Part shown: one piece after another, positions 50,901-58,920 of the stretch
Layout: each line of letters opens with the position of its first letter
Position numbering within the stretch: the first letter of the stretch is position 1
DNA from: Bacteroidaceae bacterium
Lineage (GTDB): Bacteria > Bacteroidota > Bacteroidia > Bacteroidales > Bacteroidaceae
Length of the DNA stretch: 64,000 bases
NCBI GenBank assembly: GCA_017524545.1
Contig: JAFXVN010000022.1
Coordinates: 1-64,000 of the forward strand
Direction: 5' to 3'
Notes under the pieces: model-generated
Database searches by the model: none
What the model saw: the letters and a program-made list of their open reading frames with translations, nothing else
What the model was told of the DNA's origin: nothing
Program-made: the position numbers and the translations under genes

Positions 50901-52822
50901 TCGAAGGCGTACAGCCCAGCACCGACAAGCTGGAGTTCGGTTGGACCCGTGCCGACCAGAGCAGCAATGGCTTCTACGAGGCAAAAGCCGTTGTTAAGCC
51001 CATCGACGTGCAGAAGATTGATGCACCCGCATTCAACACACCTGCCATCAAGGATGCCATGGCAAACGTCAAGGCAGCCATCACAGACATCGCCAAGTCA
51101 AGCTCTACAAATGGCCAGGGTGCAAGACTGGAGCAGATTGCAAGCGACATCAACACAGTTGTTCAGGGTCTGAGATTCGAACAGAGCGGTCTGAAGGTAT
51201 CTTACACATCTAAGGAAAAGGATGAAAATGGCAACCAAGTAGAAAAGGAGCACGCCGTACATTCCGAGTACAACCTGGCAGCAACAGCCTTCCAGCCACT
51301 CTCTCTGGCCACCGCCAAAGACTTCAACTATCAGACAGTTCCTGGCTACGAGCAGGTTAACAATTTGCTCGACAGGATTTCCAACACTCTCAAGGACAAG
51401 ATTAACACCTTCTTCAAGGACTTCAGCAACAACGGTTTGATTAATAAGCTGGCTAACTTTAAGATTGACAGCATTAAGGTTCCCGAGATTACCGACGACC
51501 TGCTTGCCAAGTTCGAGCTACACATGGATACCGTCTTCATCATGGGCGGCCTCGAATACCACTTCGAGATGCCGGTTACTGTACCAGTGAAGTTTGAAAA
51601 GGATCTGGAGATTCCCGTTGTTATCAACGACATTGAAGTTAATGTTCCTGTACACATTGATGATAGTGTAGCAGTTGACCTGTCTAATGTTTCAATCACA
51701 ACCCCAACCATTGTGGTAACAGGTACTGCAAGCGGTCATCCCACCGGTGTAACGGACAGCGATGGCAAACCAGTAACTGTACTTGTTATTCCTGTTTTGG
51801 ATAACCAAGGTCTGCCCGTTAAAGATCAATATGTCTATATTCCCATAGAGAACTTCAATGTATCTGTCGAGATAGAAGCAAGCAACACCGGGGAAGGCGG
51901 TAATGCAGGCCAACTGATTTACCTCGACGGCGAACCTGTTGCACATGTTGTCATCGACGATACTATCTCAACAACGGTTGACATCGACACAAAGGTTAAA
52001 TACCACCTTGTCATTGAAGAAAATGTCACGGTAAATATAAGCAAGTACATCCAGCTTGGTTATGTAGATTATCTGCGTGATCCTAACGAACAGGACGGCT
52101 ATGCCAAGGACGAGAACGGCAACCTCATTCCTCTGATGGACGAGAATGGCAATCCCATCCCTGGCGACAAGAGAGGCTTTATCCTGAGGTTCAACTACGA
52201 CATGCGCGATGCAGCCCAAGAACTTTGGGGTATGGCAGCAGATGCTCTGGATGACATCAACGGTGGTCTGCTGGCAAATGTCCAGGATCTCATCAATGAA
52301 GTCAACAAGACGCTGAAGCAGATTAACAACTACGACGATAAGATTAACGGCACCATCAGTGACTTCACAGAGAAGATTAAGAATTATCTCGACAAGATCA
52401 ACACCGCAGCCGTTAGGATTATCAACTCCACCAACCAGCGCTTCCAGCCCTTCATGGTGGCAAGTACCAGCAAGGGTATGAAGAGACTGAGCGGTAGTAA
52501 GCACTATCCCACCGTGCTGACCTCCGACGTAACACTTTATCCCACATCTCAGACAATGGAGCTGTTTGTTCCTCTTGCCAGGAAGCACGTTGCAGTGACC
52601 AATGTCTTCAAGGGCACAGAAAGTGCACAGAAGGGCAACTCAGACTGTGTTGCAAGACTGAGGGCAGCCAATACCGGCCAGTTCAACACCGTACTGGATG
52701 GCAACGTGCGCAAGCTCGATATTAGCGCCTTCGTTCCCGGCTATGTTTATGAGGTTGCTTACTCTGCTCTCGACTTCCACGGTAAGATGGCAACTCGCAA
52801 GTACTACATCACCGTACAGTAA
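47954..52822 (+). CDS. 1622-residue coiled-coil stalk lipoprotein
   Basis: The start at 47954 gives a lipoprotein signal (MKKKLIQFLMLPIVAVSIGAFVSC). Residues about 30-860 are a long Asn/Thr/Ala/Gln-rich heptad coiled coil. It contains a Gly/Ser hinge near 100 and an Ala-rich section. An NYYTKAEVDALL motif near 582 is of the type found in phage tail fibres and trimeric stalks. Three C-x-C motifs (C76/C78, C224/C226, C643/C645) punctuate the coil and could be interchain disulfides. The C-terminal 750 residues are beta-rich with repeated V-P-V-x-I-D segments and DENGN loops and probably form a head. The protein is likely surface-exposed and oligomeric. It is 34 bp upstream of an OmpA-type anchor gene. 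Function (adhesin, fibre or sheath) is not established. Confidence 0.8.
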   Translation: MKKKLIQFLMLPIVAVSIGAFVSCKDTNEDLYNEFRTEAKVKEQNVNDRLADLEQQLEDQIEAYKALQTALSTTGCQCGLPGSTTDNRFTKIENDLNNLLLWLGMGSSSGSGGGGGGSSTTGGNIGGAVIDDSGTKLGDYLNMLLNLINGNTSAINTNSTDIANLLNQLNTQTTNLSNLTEIVNQQGSNINLLLTNQATADELLQQTIQDLQALQTQVNNIKQCGCDLSTIWTAINTLETGLTQAQADAAAALGLATTANTNANTALGTANTALSTANGAALTAGEAKTAADAATQIANTATTLAQAAAAAAATAQQTAEAAGADAATAKQIGEAAQQAATNALNAANSAIAMATTLETRVGANETAIASLQSNIQTIQSTLTQYGTQIGANTDAIAANTTAIATNVANIQQNTQDIQKNANDILAIQTQISTLSTDVANALQKAIDAEAAANANALAIQNLQTTVATNQAAITALQTTTQTLETNVSNLTTQVNTNTTDIANLTTSVTNLSSTVTTLNTTVTDLQTTVSNHTTQLSTMAAQLSQIEADCAANLATAKAYADAQIAAAKTEIINQVTQMLLNYYTKAEVDALLANQDIKIDGNTLRIGNLETDLSTLTSTVNGHTTSINSINDQIAYIMQHLCNCTPVDLTEILNRLTAAEGGISTNASAISTNATAIQEIKDQIANVINKNIDDLTAALATTDGKVDALQLVIDNLQYVTPEQLDNIVNVIVAKAKADSTLFAQTDEELKKRIGEISDSVKTAFTDIVNLTTLYNTLESTTVKKADYEADKTAILGRISTNETNIGELQAAVSNINDSITALRNDLTELKTRMDAAEQYLAQVLNDIQDIKSDVAAIQDYLAKQVTSIKVQGTMNPWFGRFSMPANVSTNLLLAFYGLPEDNVEFPTSSTSNYVREREALTEKDMEMLSGLSVKKFRANVPIMYEDGYAGKIYMTINPNTADVSGLQPKIVNTLDEESYITLEGVQPSTDKLEFGWTRADQSSNGFYEAKAVVKPIDVQKIDAPAFNTPAIKDAMANVKAAITDIAKSSSTNGQGARLEQIASDINTVVQGLRFEQSGLKVSYTSKEKDENGNQVEKEHAVHSEYNLAATAFQPLSLATAKDFNYQTVPGYEQVNNLLDRISNTLKDKINTFFKDFSNNGLINKLANFKIDSIKVPEITDDLLAKFELHMDTVFIMGGLEYHFEMPVTVPVKFEKDLEIPVVINDIEVNVPVHIDDSVAVDLSNVSITTPTIVVTGTASGHPTGVTDSDGKPVTVLVIPVLDNQGLPVKDQYVYIPIENFNVSVEIEASNTGEGGNAGQLIYLDGEPVAHVVIDDTISTTVDIDTKVKYHLVIEENVTVNISKYIQLGYVDYLRDPNEQDGYAKDENGNLIPLMDENGNPIPGDKRGFILRFNYDMRDAAQELWGMAADALDDINGGLLANVQDLINEVNKTLKQINNYDDKINGTISDFTEKIKNYLDKINTAAVRIINSTNQRFQPFMVASTSKGMKRLSGSKHYPTVLTSDVTLYPTSQTMELFVPLARKHVAVTNVFKGTESAQKGNSDCVARLRAANTGQFNTVLDGNVRKLDISAFVPGYVYEVAYSALDFHGKMATRKYYITVQ

Positions 52823-52856
52823 ACCCACTTTTTGAACTATAAAGAAAGACACGAAT

Positions 52857-53999
52857 ATGAAATTCAAAAAGATAATAATGTCAGCAATGCTGCTTGCCGG
52901 ATGCCTCACCGCATCCGCGCAGCAGCAAGCTGCAACCAAGGAGGCATTCAATCCTCATTGGTTCGTCCAGGCTCAGATGGGCGGACAATACACTCTGGGC
53001 GAAGTTTCTTTCGGTGACCTGCTTTCTGGCAACGCTCAGGTTGCTGCTGGCTACAAGTTCTCTCGCGTTTGGGCTCTGCGCCTTGCCATCGGCGGATGGC
53101 AGAGCAAGGGTGGTTCCGACCTCAGCTTCATGACAACGGAGAATCTTGGTGTCGAGACATGGAAATACAACTACATTGCACCCACGCTCGACGTCACCTG
53201 TAACCTCACCAACTGGATTCTTGGCTACAACCCGAAGCGCATCGCCGATGCAGGCATCCTTGCAGGTGTCGGTGCCAACATCGGTTGGAACAACAAAGAG
53301 GCCGCAGCCCTGCAACAGAGGGTTCAGCCGGGTGCAACACCAGACAAGGCATACTACATGACGCTTCTCTGGGGCGGCACAAAGGCACGTGTTGTCGGCA
53401 AGTTCGGTGCATTCGTTGACTTCCACTTGAGCCGTCGCGTTGACCTCGGCATCGAGCTGAATGCCAACATGCTCAGCGATAGCTACAACTCCAAGAGTGC
53501 AGACAACTGCGACTGGTACTTCAACGCACTGGCAGGCGTCAAGGTCAACATCGGCAAGGTGAGCAAGCAAGTTCCCGCCGACAACAATACTGTCATCGTA
53601 GAGAAGATTGTTGAGAAGCCCGTCGAGAAGGTTGTTGAGAAGATTGTTTACAAGGAGCCTGAAGCACCGAAGCGCGAACCTCTGCGCCGCGACATCTTCT
53701 TCCGCATTCGCGGATCAAAGATCAGCCAGAGTGAAATGCTTAAGGTACAGGACATTGCCGAATACCTCAAGAAGTATCCCGAAGCAAAGGTTTCCATCAC
53801 AGGTTATGCCGACAAGGGTACAGGCAATCCAAAGATAAATATTGGCTATGCACGTAAGCGTGCACAAAGCGTCGCAGACACCTTAATCAACAAGTTCGGC
53901 ATCGCCAGCAGCCGCATCACTGTTGACAGCAAGGGCGACACCGTACAACCTTACGAGCAGAACGACCTGAACCGTGTCAGCATCTGCATTGCCGAGTAA
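52857..53999 (+). CDS. OmpA-family outer-membrane protein with peptidoglycan-binding domain
   Basis: 380 residues with a signal peptide (MKFKKIIMSAMLLAGCLTASA). An N-terminal barrel domain (FVQAQMGGQYTLGEVSF, VAAGYKFSRVWALRLAIGGW) runs to about 235. A VEK/VVEK linker follows at about 245-270, then the OmpA C-terminal domain with VSITGYADKGTGNPKINIGY and ARKRAQSVADTLI, which binds peptidoglycan. NxxLxxxRA-like spacing is replaced by NIGYARKRA. Its position directly after the stalk lipoprotein suggests it anchors or co-assembles with it. The linker resembles that of the DUF1080 protein at 23607-24452. Confidence 0.9.
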   Translation: MKFKKIIMSAMLLAGCLTASAQQQAATKEAFNPHWFVQAQMGGQYTLGEVSFGDLLSGNAQVAAGYKFSRVWALRLAIGGWQSKGGSDLSFMTTENLGVETWKYNYIAPTLDVTCNLTNWILGYNPKRIADAGILAGVGANIGWNNKEAAALQQRVQPGATPDKAYYMTLLWGGTKARVVGKFGAFVDFHLSRRVDLGIELNANMLSDSYNSKSADNCDWYFNALAGVKVNIGKVSKQVPADNNTVIVEKIVEKPVEKVVEKIVYKEPEAPKREPLRRDIFFRIRGSKISQSEMLKVQDIAEYLKKYPEAKVSITGYADKGTGNPKINIGYARKRAQSVADTLINKFGIASSRITVDSKGDTVQPYEQNDLNRVSICIAE

Positions 54000-54030
54000 C
54001 TATTGAAAACACAAATTATTTATATCACTT

Positions 54031-54067
54031 CCCCCCGTCATTTTGCCAGCAGCGTAGTGACGGGGGG
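54031..54067 (+). terminator. GC-rich hairpin between operon genes
   Basis: CCCCCCGTCA (54031-54040) and TGACGGGGGG (54058-54067) form a perfect 10-bp stem with a 17-nt loop. No T tract follows. It lies 15 bp before the next ATG and may attenuate transcription or stabilise the upstream mRNA. Confidence 0.55.
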
Positions 54068-54081
54068 ATGAATTATCATTT

Positions 54082-55284
54082 ATGAAAAGAACATATTCAT
54101 TCCTGCTTTTGGCAGCAATTGGCACAGCCAGCACTTTTGCACAGACCGGCTCTGGATTCATCGGCAACGGCTATTACCGCATCAAGAACTACAAGACCGA
54201 TCGCTATATCTATGTGACAGACAACAGGGATCACTACGACAAAAGCCGCGACAAAGAGGACTTCCAAGCCATACAGCTTTGGAAGGATATTGATCGGGCC
54301 ATTCCAAGCCCCGCCAGCGTCATCTATATTGAACTGATAAGCGGCAATAACAACAGTGGCACATTCGACCTCAAGGCCCAGGGAACAGGCGTACATTCGC
54401 TCACCGGCTACTACGTGGGTGTAGTAAGACTGCGCAACAAGACATACGAAGTGTCTGCCTCGGCCAGTGGCGTGACGAAATACCTTAATGACAAGGAACA
54501 AAGCTCCCGTGCTCAAGGAAAAATGGGAACATGGACGGAAGGCGATACCAGCTATCGCCAATGGGTTGTCGATAAGATAACGACCGACCATGCCACCAAC
54601 TATGTTGGTATCAAACCAACTATCCAGATAGACGGCACCTACTACAAGCCTTTCTATGCGAGCTTCCCCTTCAGGGCAGCGTCTGCAAACATGCACATCT
54701 ACTATATTGAAACCATCAAGAGCAAAAAATATGCAATGGCGAAAGAAATAGTGGGTGACGTGCCGGCAGCAACACCTGTCCTCATCGAATGCGCATCCGC
54801 CTCTCCATCCGAAAACCGCATCGAGCTTCTCACATCAACTTCCGCAACAGTCTCGGGAAACAAGTTGGGCGGCACATTCTTCTGCAACCCCGACCGTCCT
54901 CAAGCATCACCAGATGCCTATACTGTGTTCAACGCATCCACAATGCGTGTGTTCTCCGTTGTTGACGGCGAGCTTGTCCTGACCAACGACGGAACCGGGC
55001 GGGTCGAAAGGGTAACGGCGATTGACTGGTCCACCTTCGAGGACATAGACCTTGACTGCATACCAGCCAACACCAGCTACATGAAAGCCGACTCCCAAAC
55101 AGCCGAGATTCTTACCGTGGTGCTCCCTGGCATGGGTGTCAACGACATCATCAAGGATAGCACCCCTGGAGTTGAAGGAGTCTATAGCATCAGCGGCGCA
55201 CGTCTTCGTGCAACCAACGACGTGGAAGGTCTGCCAGCAGGCATGTACATAGTCGGCGGAAAGAAGGTAGCGGTTAATAATTGA
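54082..55284 (+). CDS. exported protein of unknown function with C-terminal tail module
   Basis: 400 residues with a signal peptide (MKRTYSFLLLAAIGTASTFAQ). The mature start GNGYYRIKNYKTDRYIYVTDN resembles beta-trefoil or lectin-like N-termini. The middle part has a jelly-roll look (APVLIEC-type strands, GGTFFCNPD). The C-terminus is GVYSISGARL...GMYIVGGKKVAV, the short tail seen on several secreted enzymes in this window. The last codons and stop lie in a word repeat (AATAATTGATAATTGAC). It follows the OmpA-type gene after a hairpin and probably belongs to the same surface locus. No catalytic motif was recognised. Confidence 0.7.
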   Translation: MKRTYSFLLLAAIGTASTFAQTGSGFIGNGYYRIKNYKTDRYIYVTDNRDHYDKSRDKEDFQAIQLWKDIDRAIPSPASVIYIELISGNNNSGTFDLKAQGTGVHSLTGYYVGVVRLRNKTYEVSASASGVTKYLNDKEQSSRAQGKMGTWTEGDTSYRQWVVDKITTDHATNYVGIKPTIQIDGTYYKPFYASFPFRAASANMHIYYIETIKSKKYAMAKEIVGDVPAATPVLIECASASPSENRIELLTSTSATVSGNKLGGTFFCNPDRPQASPDAYTVFNASTMRVFSVVDGELVLTNDGTGRVERVTAIDWSTFEDIDLDCIPANTSYMKADSQTAEILTVVLPGMGVNDIIKDSTPGVEGVYSISGARLRATNDVEGLPAGMYIVGGKKVAVNN

Positions 55285-55306
55285 TAATTGACAATTGATA
55301 ATTGGC
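55274..55306. repeat. AATTGATAATTGAC word repeat spanning a stop codon
   Basis: AATAATTGATAATTGACAATTGATAATTGGC in two parts: four near-copies. The first TGA is the stop of the preceding gene. Confidence 0.75.
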
Positions 55307-55325
55307 AATAAGAAAGGCGAAAGAA

Positions 55326-56534
55326 ATGAGGAAGTTTGGTATTTTGGTTTTGATGCTGGCGTTAGCGGCAGCAGTGCAGGCTCAGGAGAAGAAGTCGCTG
55401 GGCTCGTTGATGGCAAGGAACAACATCCTGAACCACGTAGACGTGGGTGTCGGTGTCGGCACCACGGGCATCAGCATCGACGTGGCAGTACCCGTCACCG
55501 ACTATGTCCGCATCCGCACAGGCTACAACTTCATGCCACGCTTCAACATCCATACCGACTTTCCCATTGAAACGCGCGGCGGCAGCGTGAGCAAACTGAT
55601 CAACAGGGTCGGTGACCTTCCGAAGGAATTGCAAAGCCGCTACGGAATTGATATTAACAGCGAGGGATTCGAGGAGTACAAAAACCTGTACGACAAGTTC
55701 AGCAATATAGAAGCGAAAGACCACGTGACGATGGGACTCAAACCAAACCTGAATCAATTCAAGTTCCTGGTGGATATCATGCCCTTCAAGCGGAACAGAC
55801 ACTGGAGCCTTACGGCAGGTTTCTTTATCGGCTCTTCTGCTGTTGGCGAAGCATGGAATCTGGAGAAAGAACAGCCTCTGTTGGAAGCGGTCAACACCTA
55901 CAACCGCATTTATCCCGATTATGCAAGACATGGCATAAAGGGTAATTTTCTAAGAGATTATGGTGATATAACCACAGACCCGTTCTTTAGATATGGTGTT
56001 GCGGGTTTCCCCCTTGGTAAATTCAGCGACGGGGATATTGCCATGATGATTCCCAACGATGATGCCACCGTGCATGCCGAGATGGAAATGAGTTCGTTCC
56101 GTCCATACGTTGGCCTCGGTTACAACACTCACCTGTCGCGCAACAAGAGATGGAAGCTGAACGTCGATGCCGGTGTGCTGTTTATCTGCAATAAGCCCAA
56201 AGTCTATGTGGATAACGTATATAAGTTCGATGCAAGCCCATTGAAAGGGCATTTGGACGAGGACGGCTTTTTCGTTTATGAGAGCGGCATAGGTACCTAT
56301 GTGTATGAGGAAGATTATTCCAAACCCGAGTACTACGGCGACATCGTGCGTTACCACTGGAACGAAGAGACGGAATCTGAGGAGTACATTTATTGCGGGA
56401 AATTGCAGCATCATGTCGATTTGGTTAACGACCTGCACGACATTCCCGGCAAGGTGGGCGACCTGGTGGACTTCGTGTCCAAGCTCAAGGTCTATCCCAA
56501 CTTGACGGTGACGTTTTCATACCGATTGTACTAA
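55326..56534 (+). CDS. probable outer-membrane beta-barrel protein of the stalk locus
   Basis: 402 residues. The start at 55326 gives a signal peptide (MRKFGILVLMLALAAAVQAQ). The N-terminal part has VDVGVGVGTTGISIDVAV and YVRIRTGYNFMPRF, typical amphipathic strands. Further strands include HWSLTAGFFIGSSAV and FRPYVGLGYNTHL, and the protein ends PNLTVTFSYRLY with a terminal aromatic residue, as in outer-membrane barrels. Long acidic loops (VYEEDYSKPEYYGD, HWNEETESEEY) lie between strands. It is last of four plus-strand genes beginning with the stalk lipoprotein. Its stop overlaps the convergent smalltalk gene by 4 bp. Confidence 0.75.
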   Translation: MRKFGILVLMLALAAAVQAQEKKSLGSLMARNNILNHVDVGVGVGTTGISIDVAVPVTDYVRIRTGYNFMPRFNIHTDFPIETRGGSVSKLINRVGDLPKELQSRYGIDINSEGFEEYKNLYDKFSNIEAKDHVTMGLKPNLNQFKFLVDIMPFKRNRHWSLTAGFFIGSSAVGEAWNLEKEQPLLEAVNTYNRIYPDYARHGIKGNFLRDYGDITTDPFFRYGVAGFPLGKFSDGDIAMMIPNDDATVHAEMEMSSFRPYVGLGYNTHLSRNKRWKLNVDAGVLFICNKPKVYVDNVYKFDASPLKGHLDEDGFFVYESGIGTYVYEEDYSKPEYYGDIVRYHWNEETESEEYIYCGKLQHHVDLVNDLHDIPGKVGDLVDFVSKLKVYPNLTVTFSYRLY

Positions 56535-56626
56535 AAGCAAGAGGTGGTGGTCAGTGCGGTAAGGAAAGCGGTGAGCGCGGCTACTATCATCTTCGCCACA
56601 AGCTCTACGATTTTATTCTTCTTCAT
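56531..56626 (-). CDS. smalltalk-type peptide
   Basis: 31 residues: a Lys-rich start (MKKNKIVELVAK), a hydrophobic stretch (MIVAALTAFLTALTTTSC) and a final Phe. This matches the smalltalk family of Bacteroidota, very short membrane peptides ending in a T-S-C-like motif and usually encoded just behind an HU-like DNA-binding gene, as here (133 bp downstream of 56760-57221). The function of the family is unknown. It is too short for routine gene finding. The stop overlaps the convergent barrel gene by 4 bp. Confidence 0.8.
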   Translation of the reverse strand: MKKNKIVELVAKMIVAALTAFLTALTTTSCF

Positions 56627-56673
56627 TGCAATCTGATTTTAATCACACAAAACATTATCTTATTTCCATACAG

Positions 56674-56735
56674 AAATCACGGAAACCACAGAAACAATCT
56701 TCATGCATGACCGGCGAAGACTTTCTGTGGTTTCT
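56674..56735. repeat. inverted repeat between smalltalk and the HU-like gene
   Basis: AACCACAGAAA is mirrored by TTTCTGTGGTT about 35 bp downstream, with repeated TTTCTATG words after it. It may terminate or process the HU-like transcript before smalltalk. Confidence 0.5.
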
Positions 56736-56759
56736 ATGTTTTCTATGTGAGCTCGCGCA

Positions 56760-57221
56760 CTATTCCATTCCCTGGATGGTCTCCTGGTTCTTTATCTCCT
56801 TGTTGGCCTCAGCCTGAGATGCTCGGGTAGGCACAAGCTGGAAGGTGGCATCGTTGCGGAGGTTGTTGAAGTTCTTGCCGGGCATCCAGCGCACTTTGAC
56901 AGCAAGGATGTTGGTTGCGTTGAAGTCTTCGGCGAGGACAGCACCCTTGGTCTCTAACTCGGGATAGAAGCCGCCAAGCTCTCCCAAGATGACTTTGTTG
57001 CCGGCAAGCATCTGCTCGCGGAGGCAATCAACGGCCTTGACCAGAATGGCAGCCACGTCCCCACGGTCGTAGGCGCATCCGTGGTCAGTAATGTGCTTGG
57101 CGAACTGGCTGAGGTCGAGGACCTCACGCACCTGCGATACGCCGTATGCCTTGGTTTCGAGGATATCAGACTTCTTGGTGCCGGGCTTGGTGCCCATGAT
57201 TGCGATACTGTAGTTAATCAT
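56760..57221 (-). CDS. HU-like DNA-binding protein (long form)
   Basis: 153 residues of the HU-like class common in Bacteroidota. MGTKPGTKKSDILETKAYGVS is followed by VSQVREVLDLSQFAKHITDHG, the helical dimer part, then VILGELGGFYPELE and KVRWMPGKNF, corresponding to the beta arms. It is larger than classical HU (about 90 residues) with a Gln/Asn-rich C-terminal extension. It probably binds and bends DNA in the nucleoid. No catalytic role is expected. It is followed by a smalltalk gene, the usual partner. A 14-bp palindrome (57262-57275) lies upstream of its start. Confidence 0.85.
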   Translation of the reverse strand: MINYSIAIMGTKPGTKKSDILETKAYGVSQVREVLDLSQFAKHITDHGCAYDRGDVAAILVKAVDCLREQMLAGNKVILGELGGFYPELETKGAVLAEDFNATNILAVKVRWMPGKNFNNLRNDATFQLVPTRASQAEANKEIKNQETIQGME

Positions 57222-57227
57222 AATAAT

Positions 57228-57275
57228 AAAAGGTTAAAGGGTTAAAATGTTAAAGGGTTTTCAGAAGCGCTTCTG
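57228..57275. promoter_or_regulatory. GTTAAAGG word run and 14-bp palindrome upstream of the HU-like gene
   Basis: AAAAGGTTAAAGGGTTAAAATGTTAAAGGG in two parts is followed by CAGAAGCGCTTCTG (57262-57275), a perfect palindrome and possible operator. Confidence 0.45.
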
Positions 57276-57454
57276 TCTATATATACAGCCTAACCCTTCA
57301 TTCGTTAACCTCTGCACCAAACTTTTTTATGATTCATCCAAGTTTCGCTTGTCAAGCTTGAAAGGCTTCCTACCATACCGTGACAGCATATACCTTATTT
57401 ATATTAACGCGCACGCATACAACGCGCGCGTGCGTGGAGGACAGACAAGAAAAA

Positions 57455-57480
57455 GCCCCTCTCCTGTTGGGGAAAGGGGC
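57455..57480 (-). terminator. intrinsic terminator of the HU gene
   Basis: On the minus strand GCCCCTTTCCCC-AACA-GGAGAGGGGC is followed by TTTTTCTT. It lies 24 bp after the HU stop. Confidence 0.8.
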
Positions 57481-57503
57481 ATAAGAAAAAAAGTGGTATC
57501 CTT

Positions 57504-57767
57504 TTAGAATGTCAGCTCTGCGCCGGCCTTGAACTTAACCACCTTCTTAGCGGGGATAGTGATAGCCGCCTTTGTTGCGGGGTTAATGCCTTTGCGCTCG
57601 CCACGCTCTGCTACAGAGAACGTACCAAAGCCTACCAAAGATACCTTGTCATTTGCCTTCACAGCTGCGGTGATGGCATCCAGAGTTGCTTCCAATGCTT
57701 TCTTTGCATCTACTTTGCTCATGCCAGCGCCCTCGGCGATCTTGGCAACCAATTCAGTCTTGTTCAT
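57504..57767 (-). CDS. HU family DNA-binding protein
   Basis: 87 residues, a classical HU length. MNKTELVAKIAEGAGMSKVD is followed by the dimer helix, then VSLVGFGTFSV, AERGERKGINPATK and ITIPAKKVVKFKAG, with the proline at the tip of the DNA-wrapping arm (GINPAT). It is an abundant nucleoid protein that bends DNA. It has a promoter at 57835-57865 and a strong terminator. It is separate from the longer HU-like gene downstream. Confidence 0.96.
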   Translation of the reverse strand: MNKTELVAKIAEGAGMSKVDAKKALEATLDAITAAVKANDKVSLVGFGTFSVAERGERKGINPATKAAITIPAKKVVKFKAGAELTF

Positions 57768-57834
57768 AATAATAATACTAAGTTGTTTGTAATTAAGTTG
57801 TTTGAAAATGCCTTCTTATTTCATAAATCCACGA

Positions 57835-57865
57835 CAAATATAGGCAAACTTGCCCGAACGACAAA
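57835..57865 (-). promoter_or_regulatory. promoter of the HU gene
   Basis: On the minus strand, TTTG (57862-57865), a 19-bp spacer and TATATTTG (57835-57842), 67 bp before the start. Confidence 0.6.
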
Positions 57866-57947
57866 GCATTTGCGCGAAAAAATGCAATAATTCGCTAAAA
57901 AACCTTATATAAAGGGCAATTCTGCACAATTCTACGTCTATTTTTCG

Positions 57948-57955
57948 TACCTTTG
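57948..57955 (+). promoter_or_regulatory. -7 box of the rhomboid gene
   Basis: TACCTTTG lies 32 bp before the ATG at 57988. The upstream element is unclear. Confidence 0.5.
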
Positions 57956-57987
57956 CACGCGGAAACATAACATTTTGCCCAAACTCG

Positions 57988-58920
57988 ATGAACACAATAC
58001 CTCCCATCACAAAAAACCTGCTCATCATCAACGTGCTGTGCTTCTTCGCCAGCCTTGCTTTTGCATCACACCACGTGGATTTCGACGAGCTGTTCGGTCT
58101 GCACTTCATCCTTGCCAGCCATTTCCGTCCCTGGCAGTTCTTCACCTATATGTTCATGCACGCCAGCTGGCAGCACCTCTTCTTCAACATGTTCGCCGTG
58201 TGGATGTTCGGCCGCATCATGGAGCAGACGATGGGGCAGAGCCGCTTTCTCTTCTACTACCTCACCTGCGGCCTTGGCGCAGGCGTGGCACAGGAGCTGG
58301 TGCAACTGGCCGAATACTGGTACTACGGCTTTGGCAGCTACGACCAGGTGGCGTTCAGTGATGGCCTCATACCAATGGCCGACTATCTGAACCGCTGGAA
58401 CACGGTCGGAGCTTCAGGCGCCGTCTATGGCATCCTGCTTTCCTTCGGCATGACCTTTCCCGAGGAGCGCATGTTCATCTTCCCCCTGCCCGTACCCATC
58501 AAGGCGAAGTACTTCGTCATGGGCTATGCCGTCATTGAGCTTCTCTCCGCCCTCTCGCAAAAGGGCGACGGTATAGCACATATAGCACACTTAGGCGGTA
58601 TGCTTGTCGGTCTGCTACTTCTCCTCTATTGGCGTGGCGGAGGCGGCGGTGGTAGGCGTGGCGGGTACAGCCATTACAATTGGGGCGGCAGCAACTCGTG
58701 GACAGGCTTCCGCCGTTGGTTCTCCTCCTTATTCAAGAAGAAGGAGCCGCACATCAATGTCACCTACGGCGGACGCTACGGACAGGAAGCCGCCTACCGG
58801 CAGCAAAAGAAGGAGCAGGAGGAGGAACTCAACCGCATCCTGGACAAGGTGAAGAAAAACGGCTACGACGGCCTCACACCAGAAGAGAAACGGCGACTCT
58901 TCGACATCACCAGGAAGTGA
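57988..58920 (+). CDS. rhomboid-family intramembrane serine protease
   Basis: 310 residues with six predicted membrane helices. Rhomboid motifs: HASWQHLFFNM (59-69) in helix 2, the catalytic GASG with S143 (TVGASGAVYG) and H201 (AHIAHLGGM). An insertion at about 105-135 lengthens the loop before the active-site helix. The C-terminal 80 residues are cytoplasmic: a Gly-rich RGGGGGGRRGG stretch and a charged helix. These enzymes cleave membrane proteins within or near the bilayer. A GC-rich palindromic element begins directly after the stop, and the next gene starts within it, so the two genes may be co-transcribed. Confidence 0.92.
   Translation: MNTIPPITKNLLIINVLCFFASLAFASHHVDFDELFGLHFILASHFRPWQFFTYMFMHASWQHLFFNMFAVWMFGRIMEQTMGQSRFLFYYLTCGLGAGVAQELVQLAEYWYYGFGSYDQVAFSDGLIPMADYLNRWNTVGASGAVYGILLSFGMTFPEERMFIFPLPVPIKAKYFVMGYAVIELLSALSQKGDGIAHIAHLGGMLVGLLLLLYWRGGGGGGRRGGYSHYNWGGSNSWTGFRRWFSSLFKKKEPHINVTYGGRYGQEAAYRQQKKEQEEELNRILDKVKKNGYDGLTPEEKRRLFDITRK

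Noticed and set aside
47954-52822. Prophage tail fibre
   Set aside because: The coil and the YYTKAEVDALL motif are fibre-like, but the protein has a lipoprotein signal and no phage structural, lysis or integration genes lie nearby.
57390-57435. CG-rich alternating purine-pyrimidine run as a functional Z-DNA site
   Set aside because: A similar CGCGC-plus-TATATA run exists at about 31275, but nothing beyond composition supports a role.
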